NCBI RefSeq assembly: GCF_003014595.1
Contig: NZ_PYGK01000006.1
Span: forward strand, 124,001-188,000
Source: Chitinophaga ginsengisoli
GTDB lineage: Bacteria > Bacteroidota > Bacteroidia > Chitinophagales > Chitinophagaceae
Reading direction: 5' to 3'
Length of the DNA stretch: 64,000 nucleotides
The notes under the pieces are model-generated. The model made no database searches, was not told where the DNA came from, and saw only the letters and a list, made by a program, of their open reading frames with translations. A program made the position numbers and the translations under genes. Of the stretch, positions 8,423 to 17,895 are shown piece by piece (position 1 is the stretch's first letter; each line of letters begins with the position of its first letter).

Positions 8423-9490
8423 ATGACAGGCAAGAGGAACAAATATAGGAAGACCGATAGACTGATCACTGCCATTACCGGCTGGATAGCAGGCATCATC
8501 CTGGTGGCCCTGGCTGTATGGGGTATCAGCACCCTGTTTGAACTGCGCCGGTATGAAGAGACCAACGATGCACAGGTAGAAGAATACATCAACCCCATTA
8601 CTTCCCGTGTGACTGGTTATGTTAGTAGGATCAACTACGAAGAAAACCAGGATGTAAAAAAAGGGGATACCTTACTTGTAATAGACGACAGCGAATATGT
8701 ACTGCAGGAACAAGAGGCAAGTGCCGCTTTGACGAATGCCAGGGCGCAGATACAGGTACTGGAAAGTAATGTAACCACCACTACTAAAACAGCTGAGGGT
8801 ACGCAGGCGCAGATCGCCGCTGCTAAAGCAAAACTATGGAAACAACAACAGGAATATGACCGCTATAAAAATCTGTATGATGCGGAATCAGCTACGAAAC
8901 AACAGCTGGAGAACGTACAGACGGCATTGGATGTAGCGAAAGCAGATTACGCATCTATTGTTAACAACTATGATGCAGCGGTATCAAAAATAAATGATAC
9001 CAGATCACAGAAGGCCGCATTAATGGCGGAGATACAACGGCGGGAAGCCCTGTTGGGACGTAATCAGCTCAATGTTTCCTACACCGTGATCAGGGCGCCT
9101 TATGATGGTAAAATGGGACGTCGCACTATACAGGAAGGACAACTGATACAGGCCGGCCAGACAATGGCCTTTATAGTGAACCAGGCTACCGGTAAATGGA
9201 TCATTGCCAACTTTAAAGAAACACAGGTCAGCAAAATGCATATAGGACAGCCTGCTGATATCGAAATAGATGCCTTTCCGGGTAAAACTTTCAACGGAAC
9301 AATAGAGTCACTATCGCCTGCTACGGGCGCACGTTTTTCGCTTTTACCACCTGATAATTCTTCCGGCAATTTCGTGAAGATCGTACAACGTATACCTGTC
9401 CGTATTAAACTAATAAACGCTCCTGGTGAGATCAGCTTGTTAAGGGCCGGTATGAATGCGACTGTTTCAATCAGTAAGAGAAATGGCTGA
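8423..9490 (+). CDS. HlyD/EmrA family membrane fusion protein
   Basis: 355 residues. One N-terminal membrane anchor (about residues 14-36) is followed by 'TNDAQVEEYINPITSRVTGYV' and 'NQDVKKGDTLLVIDD', the biotinyl-lipoyl half motif of EmrA-type adaptors. A coiled-coil hairpin rich in Q, A and K (about 90-215) follows, then the second half 'YTVIRAPYDGKMGRRTIQEGQLIQAGQTM'. The beta-barrel part contains 'GQPADIEIDAFPGKTFNGTIESLSPATGARFSLLPPDNSSGNF', where 'SLLPPDNASGNF' is a hallmark of the EmrA group. It bridges the MFS pump and the TolC-like channel across the periplasm. Its end overlaps the next gene by 8 nt, which suggests translational coupling. Confidence 0.92.
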   Translation: MTGKRNKYRKTDRLITAITGWIAGIILVALAVWGISTLFELRRYEETNDAQVEEYINPITSRVTGYVSRINYEENQDVKKGDTLLVIDDSEYVLQEQEASAALTNARAQIQVLESNVTTTTKTAEGTQAQIAAAKAKLWKQQQEYDRYKNLYDAESATKQQLENVQTALDVAKADYASIVNNYDAAVSKINDTRSQKAALMAEIQRREALLGRNQLNVSYTVIRAPYDGKMGRRTIQEGQLIQAGQTMAFIVNQATGKWIIANFKETQVSKMHIGQPADIEIDAFPGKTFNGTIESLSPATGARFSLLPPDNSSGNFVKIVQRIPVRIKLINAPGEISLLRAGMNATVSISKRNG

Positions 9491-11078
9491 GCAAACTTCC
9501 ATATTTAAACCGTGGGCTTCTGAGTGGCTGATCAGGGCAGTGATATTTCTCAATCTGCTGCCTTCTATGCTCGTGTTTGGGCTGTCTACTGCCAGCGGAC
9601 CAGGAGCAGCCGGTTACTACGGTATAGAGCCTGCGGATGTGCAATACTCGATGGTATTGTTCTATGCATCACTGGCAGGGTTCTTTGCGCTGGAAAGGAG
9701 GTTCTTTGTTTTTATTGCCAGTAAAGAATATTTAATCATAGGGACGGTGATACAGATTATTGCTTCCTACGGCTGTTATATCACCCGCGATCTGCATATA
9801 TTATTGGGGCTTCGCTTCATACAGGGGATGGCAAATTGTGTAACCACGAGCGTATGTATTACACTTGTGTTCAGCAGATTGCGGAGCCATCGTGCAAGGG
9901 AAATGGGATACTCCCTGTTTTATGGTATCCTGCTTTGTATTACCGCTATTACCACGTTGCTGACTGCGCCGATCATTGATGCCTTTGACTATAATGCGCT
10001 GTACAAGTGGATGATCTTTATGTATGTGCCAGGTGCAGCATTACTTGTGCTGATCATGAACCCGGTACGATTGAACAGGAAGTTCCCCTTGTATCAGCTT
10101 GACTGGGCAAGTTATGTGATCTATACCAGCGCGCTTTGTTTACTGGGATATATCCTGTTATATGGACAACAATATTTCTGGTGGAGTGACGAGCGGATCA
10201 TGGCAGCTACCATAGGATTGATCATGCTCGCCATTATACATGTCTTTCGGCAACGGTCGTTAAAAAGACCTTACCTGAGTCTGGAGGTATTCCGTTACCG
10301 GAACTATGTGATAGGCGTAGGTCTGTTGTTGGTCCTTTACGTCTGCAGAGGCGCATTGAATATTACCACAAACTATTTTATGACTGTGTTGGGGATGGAC
10401 CCCAGGCATTTATCTTATATACTGCTGGCTAATATTGGCGGTGTCATAGGAGGTGTACTGTATTCATCAAGATGGATCGTGTTAAAAAGGTCTGTGAGAT
10501 GGATATGGATCATCGGCTTTGCATTGTTGCTGATATTTCATTTGTGGATGCATGTGCTGTTTGCCACACAGGCAGATGCGCCTACATTCATTGTACCGCT
10601 GATCCTTCAGGGATTGGGTGCAGGGATGTTGATGGCGCCTATGATCGTTTATGCAATTTCTTCCGTACCGCCACACCTGGGCAGCACAGCATCAGCAACA
10701 GGTGTGCTTTTCCGTTTTACCGGCTTTTGTCTCAGCATAGCACTCATCAACTATTTTCAACTCTTTTCCAGGAAGGTACACTACAACCGATACCTGGACC
10801 TGGTCACGTCGCTGGATCCCTTTGTAACAGAAAGGCTGGAGGGGTATCAAAAGGCTGTTACAGCAAAAGGGATTCCGGCAGATCAGGCTGTAAAGATGGC
10901 GAATGGATTGTTATATCGCTCAGCCGATATACAGGCACAGATCCGTTTTTCCATGGATTATTATTACCTGATCAGTTGTTTGCTGGCAGTGATCATTCTG
11001 CTGATCGCATTATTGCCTTATCTGAACAGGACTGTTATTAACCTGAGAAATAATCAACCTGCGCCTGCATCATATTGA
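9483..11078 (+). CDS. MFS transporter, DHA2/EmrB-like
   Basis: 531 residues from the ATG at 9483, which overlaps the upstream stop codon by 8 nt; an upstream in-frame ATG at 9456 would overlap much more. About 14 hydrophobic helices are spread over the whole length. The region 'LLGLRFIQGMANCVTTSV' corresponds to motif C-like and interdomain positions of the DHA2 family. A large periplasmic loop near residues 455-500, with 'VTSLDPFVTERLEGYQKAV', is typical of EmrB relatives. In the inner membrane it would export a drug or metabolite by proton antiport through the adaptor and channel encoded just upstream. It is more diverged than E. coli EmrB, so the substrate is not predictable. Confidence 0.87.
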   Translation: MAEQTSIFKPWASEWLIRAVIFLNLLPSMLVFGLSTASGPGAAGYYGIEPADVQYSMVLFYASLAGFFALERRFFVFIASKEYLIIGTVIQIIASYGCYITRDLHILLGLRFIQGMANCVTTSVCITLVFSRLRSHRAREMGYSLFYGILLCITAITTLLTAPIIDAFDYNALYKWMIFMYVPGAALLVLIMNPVRLNRKFPLYQLDWASYVIYTSALCLLGYILLYGQQYFWWSDERIMAATIGLIMLAIIHVFRQRSLKRPYLSLEVFRYRNYVIGVGLLLVLYVCRGALNITTNYFMTVLGMDPRHLSYILLANIGGVIGGVLYSSRWIVLKRSVRWIWIIGFALLLIFHLWMHVLFATQADAPTFIVPLILQGLGAGMLMAPMIVYAISSVPPHLGSTASATGVLFRFTGFCLSIALINYFQLFSRKVHYNRYLDLVTSLDPFVTERLEGYQKAVTAKGIPADQAVKMANGLLYRSADIQAQIRFSMDYYYLISCLLAVIILLIALLPYLNRTVINLRNNQPAPASY

Positions 11079-11113
11079 GTAATTGAAATGGCATGATGAT
11101 CTTTACGAACGGG

Positions 11114-12625
11114 CTAATTCCTGGTTTTCTCCTGTAACACTGCACTTAACGTCTTTCGTTTCAGTTTTGCTTCTATCCACGCTGAGAAGTCAAACAATTT
11201 CAGTTGCTGGCGTTCATATTTATCCGCTTTTATTTTCTCAAAGCTGGCATTGATCTTTTTCCACAGCGCTGCACGGTAGGTAGTGACTGTCGGTATCTCA
11301 CCGTAGCCAAGGAATTTAATCACTGTTCTTTCCAGCAGATAGGAACGTTTGGTATCTGGTTGTAAATGACGACGGAAAGCCCTTGTCTCATAACGGATAT
11401 ATTCGTAATTGCCCAGTTCATATTGGATTAGCAGGTGTACGAGACGACAGGTGCGATAGATAGGTAATGTGCTGTAAAGATTACTTTGTAATACCTGTTC
11501 AAGACTGTTGTGGGCATTGTTGATATCTTCATTGCCGAGATAGATCAATGTCATATGAAGATAGATCTCCGCCTGCTTATTGATGTCCATCAACAGGATG
11601 TTCTTCTTTATCCCCGGGATATATTGCTGCAGTAATGTAAGTGCCAGCGAGAAATTGCCACTGTCTATATACGCGCCTGCCTCGTAGATAAATAACAGGC
11701 GTTGCTGCATGATGGCAAAGTAAACACTATCGCCATTCAGGCGTTTAACCTTGTCAATAAATGAAAACAACTCTTCATAATGTTTACCTGCCCGGAGACT
11801 ATCCAGTATACCTTCTATGATCATCAGATGATCAGTGGGGGTGTCTTCGAACAAGCCGGGATGTGTTTCCAGCAACTGATGCAGTTTGTGAAATACCTGT
11901 AATGCAGCCGGATAGTCGCTGGTGACGAGATGGTAATGTGCTTCGAACAACAGATGTACTTTCAAACTGGTGGCAGAGTGAGGTACAGGTGGAGGCATGT
12001 CTGCATTCAGGGCATCTGCCGTTTCCTGCTGCCGGATACTACGTGCACTACCTCGGTATAACAGGCGATGCCTAAGGGTTTCATACAATGATGTCTGTTG
12101 CCTTATCTGTTGCATAGCCAGCATCGTTTGCTCTATGTTCGATTGCTTTTGTGACAGGTCTTCTTCTGTGATGCCAGGGAAATTCATCTGTTGCAGCAAT
12201 TGCATCTCCTGTTGTTGTGCCCATAACTGTAATAGTTGTTTTTCATTAGCTGCTGCAGTTGTTTGTACCTTCTGCAATTGTTTCAACGCATCTTCATGCA
12301 AAGAACGTTCAAAAAGAATATCGCATTTCAAGATGCCTGCTGTTAATGCAGCAGTAGGATGTCGTTGCATACGCAGATGCAACAGGCAATCCAGCAATAC
12401 TTTGTACAGATATTTACTGCAAACTTCATAACTACAGCCGGCATATTGTTGCTGAAACGCCTGCTTTAATTCAGCAGTGCTTTTGTACGATATGCGTTCC
12501 ATCATGTTAAAAAGGTTGACATAGTCTTTGTTTCCCTGCTGGAGCGCCGTATACAAACGAAAATATCTTTTTTCAGCTTTTGTAAGTGTATTTATAAGTC
12601 TGCTAAGCATGTCAGCTTTAGCCAT
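11114..12625 (-). CDS. Helical repeat (TPR-like) protein of unknown function
   Basis: 503 residues, no signal peptide or membrane segment, so probably cytoplasmic. The start region 'LTKAEKRYFRLYTALQQGNKDY' is a pattern I associate with a conserved Bacteroidota family. The rest is almost entirely helical and rich in Leu, Gln and His, with degenerate 34-residue-like units such as 'AGAYIDSGNFSLALTLLQQYI' and 'IYLGNEDINNAHNSLEQVL'. It is likely a scaffold or protein-interaction module. It converges on the MFS gene (35 bp apart) and is divergent from the Sus locus. No catalytic motif; function unknown. Confidence 0.75.
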   Translation of the reverse strand: MAKADMLSRLINTLTKAEKRYFRLYTALQQGNKDYVNLFNMMERISYKSTAELKQAFQQQYAGCSYEVCSKYLYKVLLDCLLHLRMQRHPTAALTAGILKCDILFERSLHEDALKQLQKVQTTAAANEKQLLQLWAQQQEMQLLQQMNFPGITEEDLSQKQSNIEQTMLAMQQIRQQTSLYETLRHRLLYRGSARSIRQQETADALNADMPPPVPHSATSLKVHLLFEAHYHLVTSDYPAALQVFHKLHQLLETHPGLFEDTPTDHLMIIEGILDSLRAGKHYEELFSFIDKVKRLNGDSVYFAIMQQRLLFIYEAGAYIDSGNFSLALTLLQQYIPGIKKNILLMDINKQAEIYLHMTLIYLGNEDINNAHNSLEQVLQSNLYSTLPIYRTCRLVHLLIQYELGNYEYIRYETRAFRRHLQPDTKRSYLLERTVIKFLGYGEIPTVTTYRAALWKKINASFEKIKADKYERQQLKLFDFSAWIEAKLKRKTLSAVLQEKTRN

Positions 12626-12936
12626 AGTCCACCTGGTTTAAATTAATAAGGCCCCCAAACTTTCCATTGTGTTAGTAAGATCCTGGTTGATTGATACGAA
12701 CCAAAATAGCTAAATAACGAATAGTATTCTACTGATGTTATTAAGACAATGTTATTGCTTTTGGATTATCTTGTTTGTATGGTGATTATGTCTTATTTGT
12801 ATAGAATTATTTAGTGTCAAGTTGTTGATTTATAAACTAATAATAGCTTTTTATAGTAACCAGAATACTTCGAAAATTTACGTTGGGAATGTCTATTCTT
12901 CATAAAAAAAGGTTAAAAAGTTATCAGATGGCTCAT

Positions 12937-12944
12937 TATATTTG
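12937..12944 (+). promoter_or_regulatory. Candidate -7 element TATATTTG
   Basis: Exact TAnnTTTG match, but no clear -33 element, and about 540 bp upstream of the first gene. If used, the mRNA would have a very long leader. Confidence 0.3.
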
Positions 12945-13198
12945 AATCGTAATAAAGGCACAAATGCAACTAGCATTGTAACCTGTATTTTGTAGATTCC
13001 CGTTACCAGCCCTGATGAAATGAGGAGTGTTAGTTAATCAAATGAGTTCAACCTAAATCGCAGATCAAGAAAATATTGTAGCAGGAGCCCAGGAAATCAA
13101 AGCAGCAGGATTACAAGTAACCAGTAGCTTCACAAAGTATCAACAGCAAACTTTTTTTTTAAAAACTTAAACACATTCTATTGATGAAAAGTATACGC

Positions 13199-13210
13199 TA
13201 AAACGTTTTA
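13199..13210. promoter_or_regulatory. LacI-type palindrome (core match)
   Basis: TAAAACGTTTTA is a perfect 12-bp palindrome with the AAnCGnTT core of LacI/GalR operators. The outer TG/CA positions do not match. Its centre is 212 bp upstream of the centre of the second palindrome. Confidence 0.4.
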
Positions 13211-13409
13211 TACAAGCAGTTAAGAGATACTAGTCCAATGCAGCAATGCTGTATATCATTTATTTCACGTTATAGTTTCCACGGGTCAGGTTCGTGTTGT
13301 TCACCCTGTTCACTCAAGTATAAATACCACTTTTAGCGTGTAGCTACGCAGAGGGAAGACCTATCATTGTTGGTCTGTACTTCTATTCAAATCAACTATA
13401 AATACATGA

Positions 13410-13423
13410 TGTAATCGATTACT
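13410..13423. promoter_or_regulatory. LacI/GalR-type operator upstream of the first SusC gene
   Basis: TGTAATCGATTACT matches the LacI-family consensus TGnAAnCGnTTnCA at every defined base except the last. The inner 12 bp (13411-13422) form a perfect palindrome. It lies 57 bp before the SusC start. No LacI-family gene is present in the window, so the regulator would be encoded elsewhere. Confidence 0.6.
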
Positions 13424-13480
13424 CGGTGTGGTTTCATACGCCGTGGTGATCTACTCTGCCTTTTTAAAATCATTTACGTT

Positions 13481-16381
13481 ATGCGTGTACTTGTACGGAT
13501 CTTTATCACGTGCCTGGCTGTGTATTGCCCACAGTATGTCTTTTCGCAGGATACAATTAAACAATACCATCCGGTGGTGAAGGGGACAAAAGCGGATTCC
13601 ATATCGCCCGAGCGCGAGAATATTTATCCTTATACTTCATTACAACAGTTACTAAAAGGAAATACTGCAGGGGTATATATACAGGAACCCACTGGGGAGT
13701 CCGGAGCCTTTACCAGTATTGCTTTGAGAGGCACTGCTATTCCTTCTATCACCAGCAAGGACATCTATGAATCACAGCCTACCATAGTATTAGATGGCAT
13801 TCCGCTTATCATGGATCATCCTTTCACTTTTGATATTCAGTTGTTCGGATATAATCATCTGGGGCCTGCTTCTAATCTATTATCTGCTATCGATCTGAAT
13901 AATATCGAGAAGATAGAAGTCGTGAAAGACTTTGGCAGGGCGGCAATGTACGGGCCGCGAGCGGCTAACGGTGGTGTGATCCTCCTCACGACGAAGGCAC
14001 CTGTCAAAGGTCGCCGGAAGATTAGTTTCAACACTTACTTTGGTATGGTGCAACGGCCGCATATTTATACAACGAACGCGAAGTTTGAAAATGATTTTCG
14101 CCAGCGGTTCTATAATAAATATGCGACCACTGAACAATTGCAGACCTATCCGCTCTATCTGCGTGACTCTACAAATAATGCCTACTATGGTCCTTCCAAC
14201 TGGACAGATCTCTATTTTAAGAATACACCTGTATATGGCGTAAATGCCAGTCTTTCCAGTGGTACCGACAGAGCTAACTTCAGATTTGCCGCGGGCAATC
14301 AGCGTTCTGCCAATACTGCAGATAACAGCAAGATGGACAGGTACAACGCTATGTTCGAGATTAACATGGTGCCGCTGCAGGGCTTCACAGTATCTTCTAT
14401 GATCAGTGCTTCAAGGCTGGAAAGAACACGGAGCAGATGGCTGCGTGACCGGTTTGCTGAAATGCAATACCTGCCTGATCTGAGCAGTCCGCTGCCACCT
14501 AATAAACAGTACTATGCGCAATACCTGGATCAGTTCACCAAGTCGTTCGACGATAACAAAACCAACGAGATAAACGGGTATTTTAAGATCAATATAAAGC
14601 CGTCCAACAGTCTGCAAATCAACTCGCAATTCGGGTTTGACTATAATGAAGGACTGAGAGACCTGTTCTATCCCAGTACCCTGCTGGAAACAGTCAACTA
14701 CCTGTCTAACTATTTCGGGTATAATCAGCGGGTGATCTTCAATAACAGCATCACTTTTGATCATACCTGGAAAGAGAAACACCACGTGACTATTGAGGCA
14801 GGTGAAGGTTTTCAGGCAGACTATCACCGGTATAACTATGCTTATGCCTATAAAGGGCCTAATGACCTGATCCGTATTAACCTGTTACATTCAGACAATA
14901 CAAAAGACGAATACCTGTCGCCGAAGTCATTCGATCATGCATTGATCTTCTCCTTCCTTGACAAACAACGCGCCCGTTTATTATCCTTTTATGGCCGTGC
15001 TGCATACGATTATAATGATCAACTGGACCTCTCCGTACTATTCCGGGCAGATGGTTCTTCCAGTGCGCAACCAGACAACTGGTGGTTGTTTACCCCCACA
15101 TTTACTGCAGGATTGAATATTAAGAATATCTGGTTAAAAGATAACCATGCCGTCGACGCATTGAAGCTGCAAGCCAGCTGGGGAAGAGTAGGCAGGTTGA
15201 TGCCGGACGACCGTTTTGGTGAAGGACCACAATATACTTCGGACCTTTCATTCAGCAATAACCCTGTTCGCTTCTCCTATAACGGTTTTCCTGGCATCAG
15301 CCGGGCCTACTCTTCCGGTTATATCGGGTATGGTATCACATGGCCTTATACAGACCAGTTGAATGTAAATGTCAGTGCCGGGGTGCTTGACAATAAGCTG
15401 CAGGTCTCCCTGGACCTTTACAATAAGACTGATCATAACATGCTGCTGGCGGTGCCTTTTTCGGCAGAATATGGCTATAACTTCCGCTACCGGAACGGAA
15501 TGGCAGTCCGTAATCGCGGGATAGACCTCTCCCTGAAAGCATCTGTACTGCCTGCAAAGAGCGCTGTGCAATGGGTGCCTGGCATCACGCTTAACTACAA
15601 CAGGAACACCCTGATCGCTTTACCGGATGGCATGCAGGAACTGACTGTTGCCAATGGCAGCAAATTGTTAAAAGTAGGTAATGCAATAGATCAGTACTGG
15701 GTACTGGAAAATGAAGGCATCTATAACCGCGACGCAGATATTCCCACAAGCAAGGAAGGAAAACGCCTCAACTACAAAGGCATTCCTCTGATGGCCGGTG
15801 ATCCACGCTGGAAAGACATCAATGGTGACAATGTGATCGATGATAAAGATAAGGTCCTGAAAGGTCATGTATCGCCTGTCATCTCCGGTGGTTTTAACAA
15901 TGATATCTACTGGAAAGGTTTTACGCTTGGTTTATCCTTCTATTGCGCACTTGGCAGAAAAGTAATGAATGCAGAAGTGGCCAACCGTTTTGACTTCATC
16001 AACCGGGAAGGCAAGATTGACATGAGTGCCGTGAAAGAGATCACGTTCTGGAGCAAGGTAGGCAACTACGACAAATACCCCTTGTACAATCCATGGAGCA
16101 CGGTGGATGCATACCGTACAGATCAGGACCTGTTCCTGGAAAATGGTTCCTTCCTGAAACTGCGTACGCTGTCCCTGCAATATGACATGACCACGGCAAA
16201 GTGGTGGAACAAAAAAGGTAAGATCAACGGACTGGCGATCTATGCCACCGCTACAAATGTGTTTACAATCACTCCATATACAGGGGGCGACCCTGAGCTG
16301 GTCGATTTCAATGGTTTTGATACAGGCTATTCCCTGCCACTATCAAGAACATATACAATAGGGTTAAAAATGGATCTCTGA
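13481..16381 (+). CDS. SusC/RagA TonB-dependent outer membrane transporter (short N-terminus)
   Basis: 966 residues. After a signal peptide (cleavage near YVFSQ) the sequence reaches the plug domain within about 60 residues: 'IYPYTSLQQLLKGNTAGVYI', 'IALRGTAIP', 'PTIVLDGIPLI' and 'NIEKIEVVKDFGRAAMYGPR'. The carboxypeptidase-regulatory-like domain that usually precedes the SusC plug is absent. The rest is a 22-strand type barrel with repeated aromatic-rich strands, and it ends 'YSLPLSRTYTIGLKMDL', the usual outer-membrane C-terminus. It should import an oligomer captured by the SusD encoded next; the stop and start codons overlap by one base (TGATG). First gene of a ten-gene plus-strand locus. 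Confidence 0.92.
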   Translation: MRVLVRIFITCLAVYCPQYVFSQDTIKQYHPVVKGTKADSISPERENIYPYTSLQQLLKGNTAGVYIQEPTGESGAFTSIALRGTAIPSITSKDIYESQPTIVLDGIPLIMDHPFTFDIQLFGYNHLGPASNLLSAIDLNNIEKIEVVKDFGRAAMYGPRAANGGVILLTTKAPVKGRRKISFNTYFGMVQRPHIYTTNAKFENDFRQRFYNKYATTEQLQTYPLYLRDSTNNAYYGPSNWTDLYFKNTPVYGVNASLSSGTDRANFRFAAGNQRSANTADNSKMDRYNAMFEINMVPLQGFTVSSMISASRLERTRSRWLRDRFAEMQYLPDLSSPLPPNKQYYAQYLDQFTKSFDDNKTNEINGYFKINIKPSNSLQINSQFGFDYNEGLRDLFYPSTLLETVNYLSNYFGYNQRVIFNNSITFDHTWKEKHHVTIEAGEGFQADYHRYNYAYAYKGPNDLIRINLLHSDNTKDEYLSPKSFDHALIFSFLDKQRARLLSFYGRAAYDYNDQLDLSVLFRADGSSSAQPDNWWLFTPTFTAGLNIKNIWLKDNHAVDALKLQASWGRVGRLMPDDRFGEGPQYTSDLSFSNNPVRFSYNGFPGISRAYSSGYIGYGITWPYTDQLNVNVSAGVLDNKLQVSLDLYNKTDHNMLLAVPFSAEYGYNFRYRNGMAVRNRGIDLSLKASVLPAKSAVQWVPGITLNYNRNTLIALPDGMQELTVANGSKLLKVGNAIDQYWVLENEGIYNRDADIPTSKEGKRLNYKGIPLMAGDPRWKDINGDNVIDDKDKVLKGHVSPVISGGFNNDIYWKGFTLGLSFYCALGRKVMNAEVANRFDFINREGKIDMSAVKEITFWSKVGNYDKYPLYNPWSTVDAYRTDQDLFLENGSFLKLRTLSLQYDMTTAKWWNKKGKINGLAIYATATNVFTITPYTGGDPELVDFNGFDTGYSLPLSRTYTIGLKMDL

Positions 16382-17895
16382 TGAAACGCTTATTCCTGAT
16401 AACAATCTTCTTCTATTGCACCACTTTTACCGGTTGCAAAAAACTGCTGGATATTGATTCTTCTCATGCTGTGTCAGAAGAGAATTTCTGGAACTCGCAT
16501 GAAGATACACGTACAGCGCTGGTAGCTGTTTACGGCCTCTTACGTGCTGCCATGGCAGACAATAATGCCTGGTGGATGTATGGCGAGTTGCGTAAAGGGG
16601 ATTTCTACGCCCTGCAACGGCAGGATATGAAAGCGATTATCCGCAATGACCTGCGGGCTGCTTATCCCTTATTGGAATCACTCTCCAACTGGCGTCGCTT
16701 TTATGCCGTGATCAATGCCGCCAATATGTTCCTGGAACATGTAGGTGAAGTGAGAGCACGTGATCCGAAATACTCCGAAGAAAATATGCGTGTGGACATT
16801 GCACAGATGCGTTGTATAAGGGCCTATGTTTATTTCTTCCTGGTGTCTGTATGGGGAGATGTGCCACTGATCACCTCATCACACGACGGCGAATTTGCTA
16901 ATAAACCAAGAGAAGATAAGCAGACGGTGCTCGCATTTGTAGAGAAGGAACTGGTGCAGTCTGCCGCAGATCTTCCATATAAATACAGTGCCGATGATCC
17001 GCAACAATCAGGCGCTTACTATAATGAAAGCAGTACGCGCTGGTATGGTGTACTGGCACGTAAACACACCGCCTATGCTATACTTGCCCATGTGGCGGCA
17101 TGGCAGGGGAAGTATGTTGATGCCTCTGTATATGGACAGTTTGTACTGGACAATTACTCTAAAGGCGGCAGCTACTATATCGGCACTGATGAACTGGTGA
17201 GTGGCAATGGGTTTTTCAAATGGAAGAAAGATAACCACATCCTTGCTTTCAATTTTGACTGGGGACATGTGGATGCTTCCTTCTCCGGTCACCTGGAAGA
17301 AATGACGCTGGCAGCACCTGTTATCAATAAGGCATTGCCGGATATCTACGTGCCCAAAGATACAATCCTCTCAGTGTTCGATCAGCCGGTGGATGAGCGT
17401 TTCAGCCTGGATACACTGACAGGTGTACCTACTTCTCAGCGCTACTTCTCCAACTTCAATAGTCAGATCCCCATCTTCAGTAAGATAAAAGTGATACAGG
17501 ATGGTAATACTTCTGATCCTTCCTTCAGGATATATTCCAGCACTATCGTCATTACCCGCCTGGAAAACATCGCATTGCTGCAGGCAGAAGCACTGGCGGT
17601 AATCGGAGAACAGCAGCGGGCTATTGACTTGCTGAACACCATCAGAGACCTGCGTCGGATAAAACGTTATGATGCCGCCAGGGAGGGAGACCTCATAGAT
17701 GCCATCTTCAAAGAGCGACGTAAAGAGTTGATGGGAGAGGGCTGGCGCTGGTTTGATCTCATCCGCTATAACAAGATCAAACAGAATGATCCTGCTTTTA
17801 TGGACCTGATTGCCAGGGGTGGTATCTACTGGCCGGTAGCAGATGAAGTCATCAAACAAAATCCATTGATCACCCAGAATCCCTATTGGCAATGA
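16381..17895 (+). CDS. SusD/RagB nutrient-binding lipoprotein
   Basis: 504 residues. A lipoprotein signal ends at TFTGCKKLL. The N-terminal 'SEENFWNSHEDTRTALVAVYGLLR' and the TPR helices with 'MRCIRAYVYFFLVSVWGDVPLI' are characteristic of SusD. The C-terminal 'ALLQAEALAVIGEQQRAIDLLNTIRDLR' and 'IFKERRKELMGEGWRWFDLIRY' are the conserved RagB/SusD end. It should lie on the cell surface as the lid of the SusC channel encoded just upstream. Ligand unknown. Its last codons overlap the next gene by 4 nt (ATGA), consistent with one operon. Confidence 0.93.
   Translation: MKRLFLITIFFYCTTFTGCKKLLDIDSSHAVSEENFWNSHEDTRTALVAVYGLLRAAMADNNAWWMYGELRKGDFYALQRQDMKAIIRNDLRAAYPLLESLSNWRRFYAVINAANMFLEHVGEVRARDPKYSEENMRVDIAQMRCIRAYVYFFLVSVWGDVPLITSSHDGEFANKPREDKQTVLAFVEKELVQSAADLPYKYSADDPQQSGAYYNESSTRWYGVLARKHTAYAILAHVAAWQGKYVDASVYGQFVLDNYSKGGSYYIGTDELVSGNGFFKWKKDNHILAFNFDWGHVDASFSGHLEEMTLAAPVINKALPDIYVPKDTILSVFDQPVDERFSLDTLTGVPTSQRYFSNFNSQIPIFSKIKVIQDGNTSDPSFRIYSSTIVITRLENIALLQAEALAVIGEQQRAIDLLNTIRDLRRIKRYDAAREGDLIDAIFKERRKELMGEGWRWFDLIRYNKIKQNDPAFMDLIARGGIYWPVADEVIKQNPLITQNPYWQ

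Larger units (their letters stand above)
12626..13480. other. 855-bp regulatory region ahead of the Sus locus
   Basis: No ORF of note. It contains a -7-like element and two LacI-type palindromes, listed separately. There is also a T run followed by an A run near 13151-13168. Its length suggests a long leader or several regulatory inputs for the 17-kb locus that follows. Confidence 0.6.
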
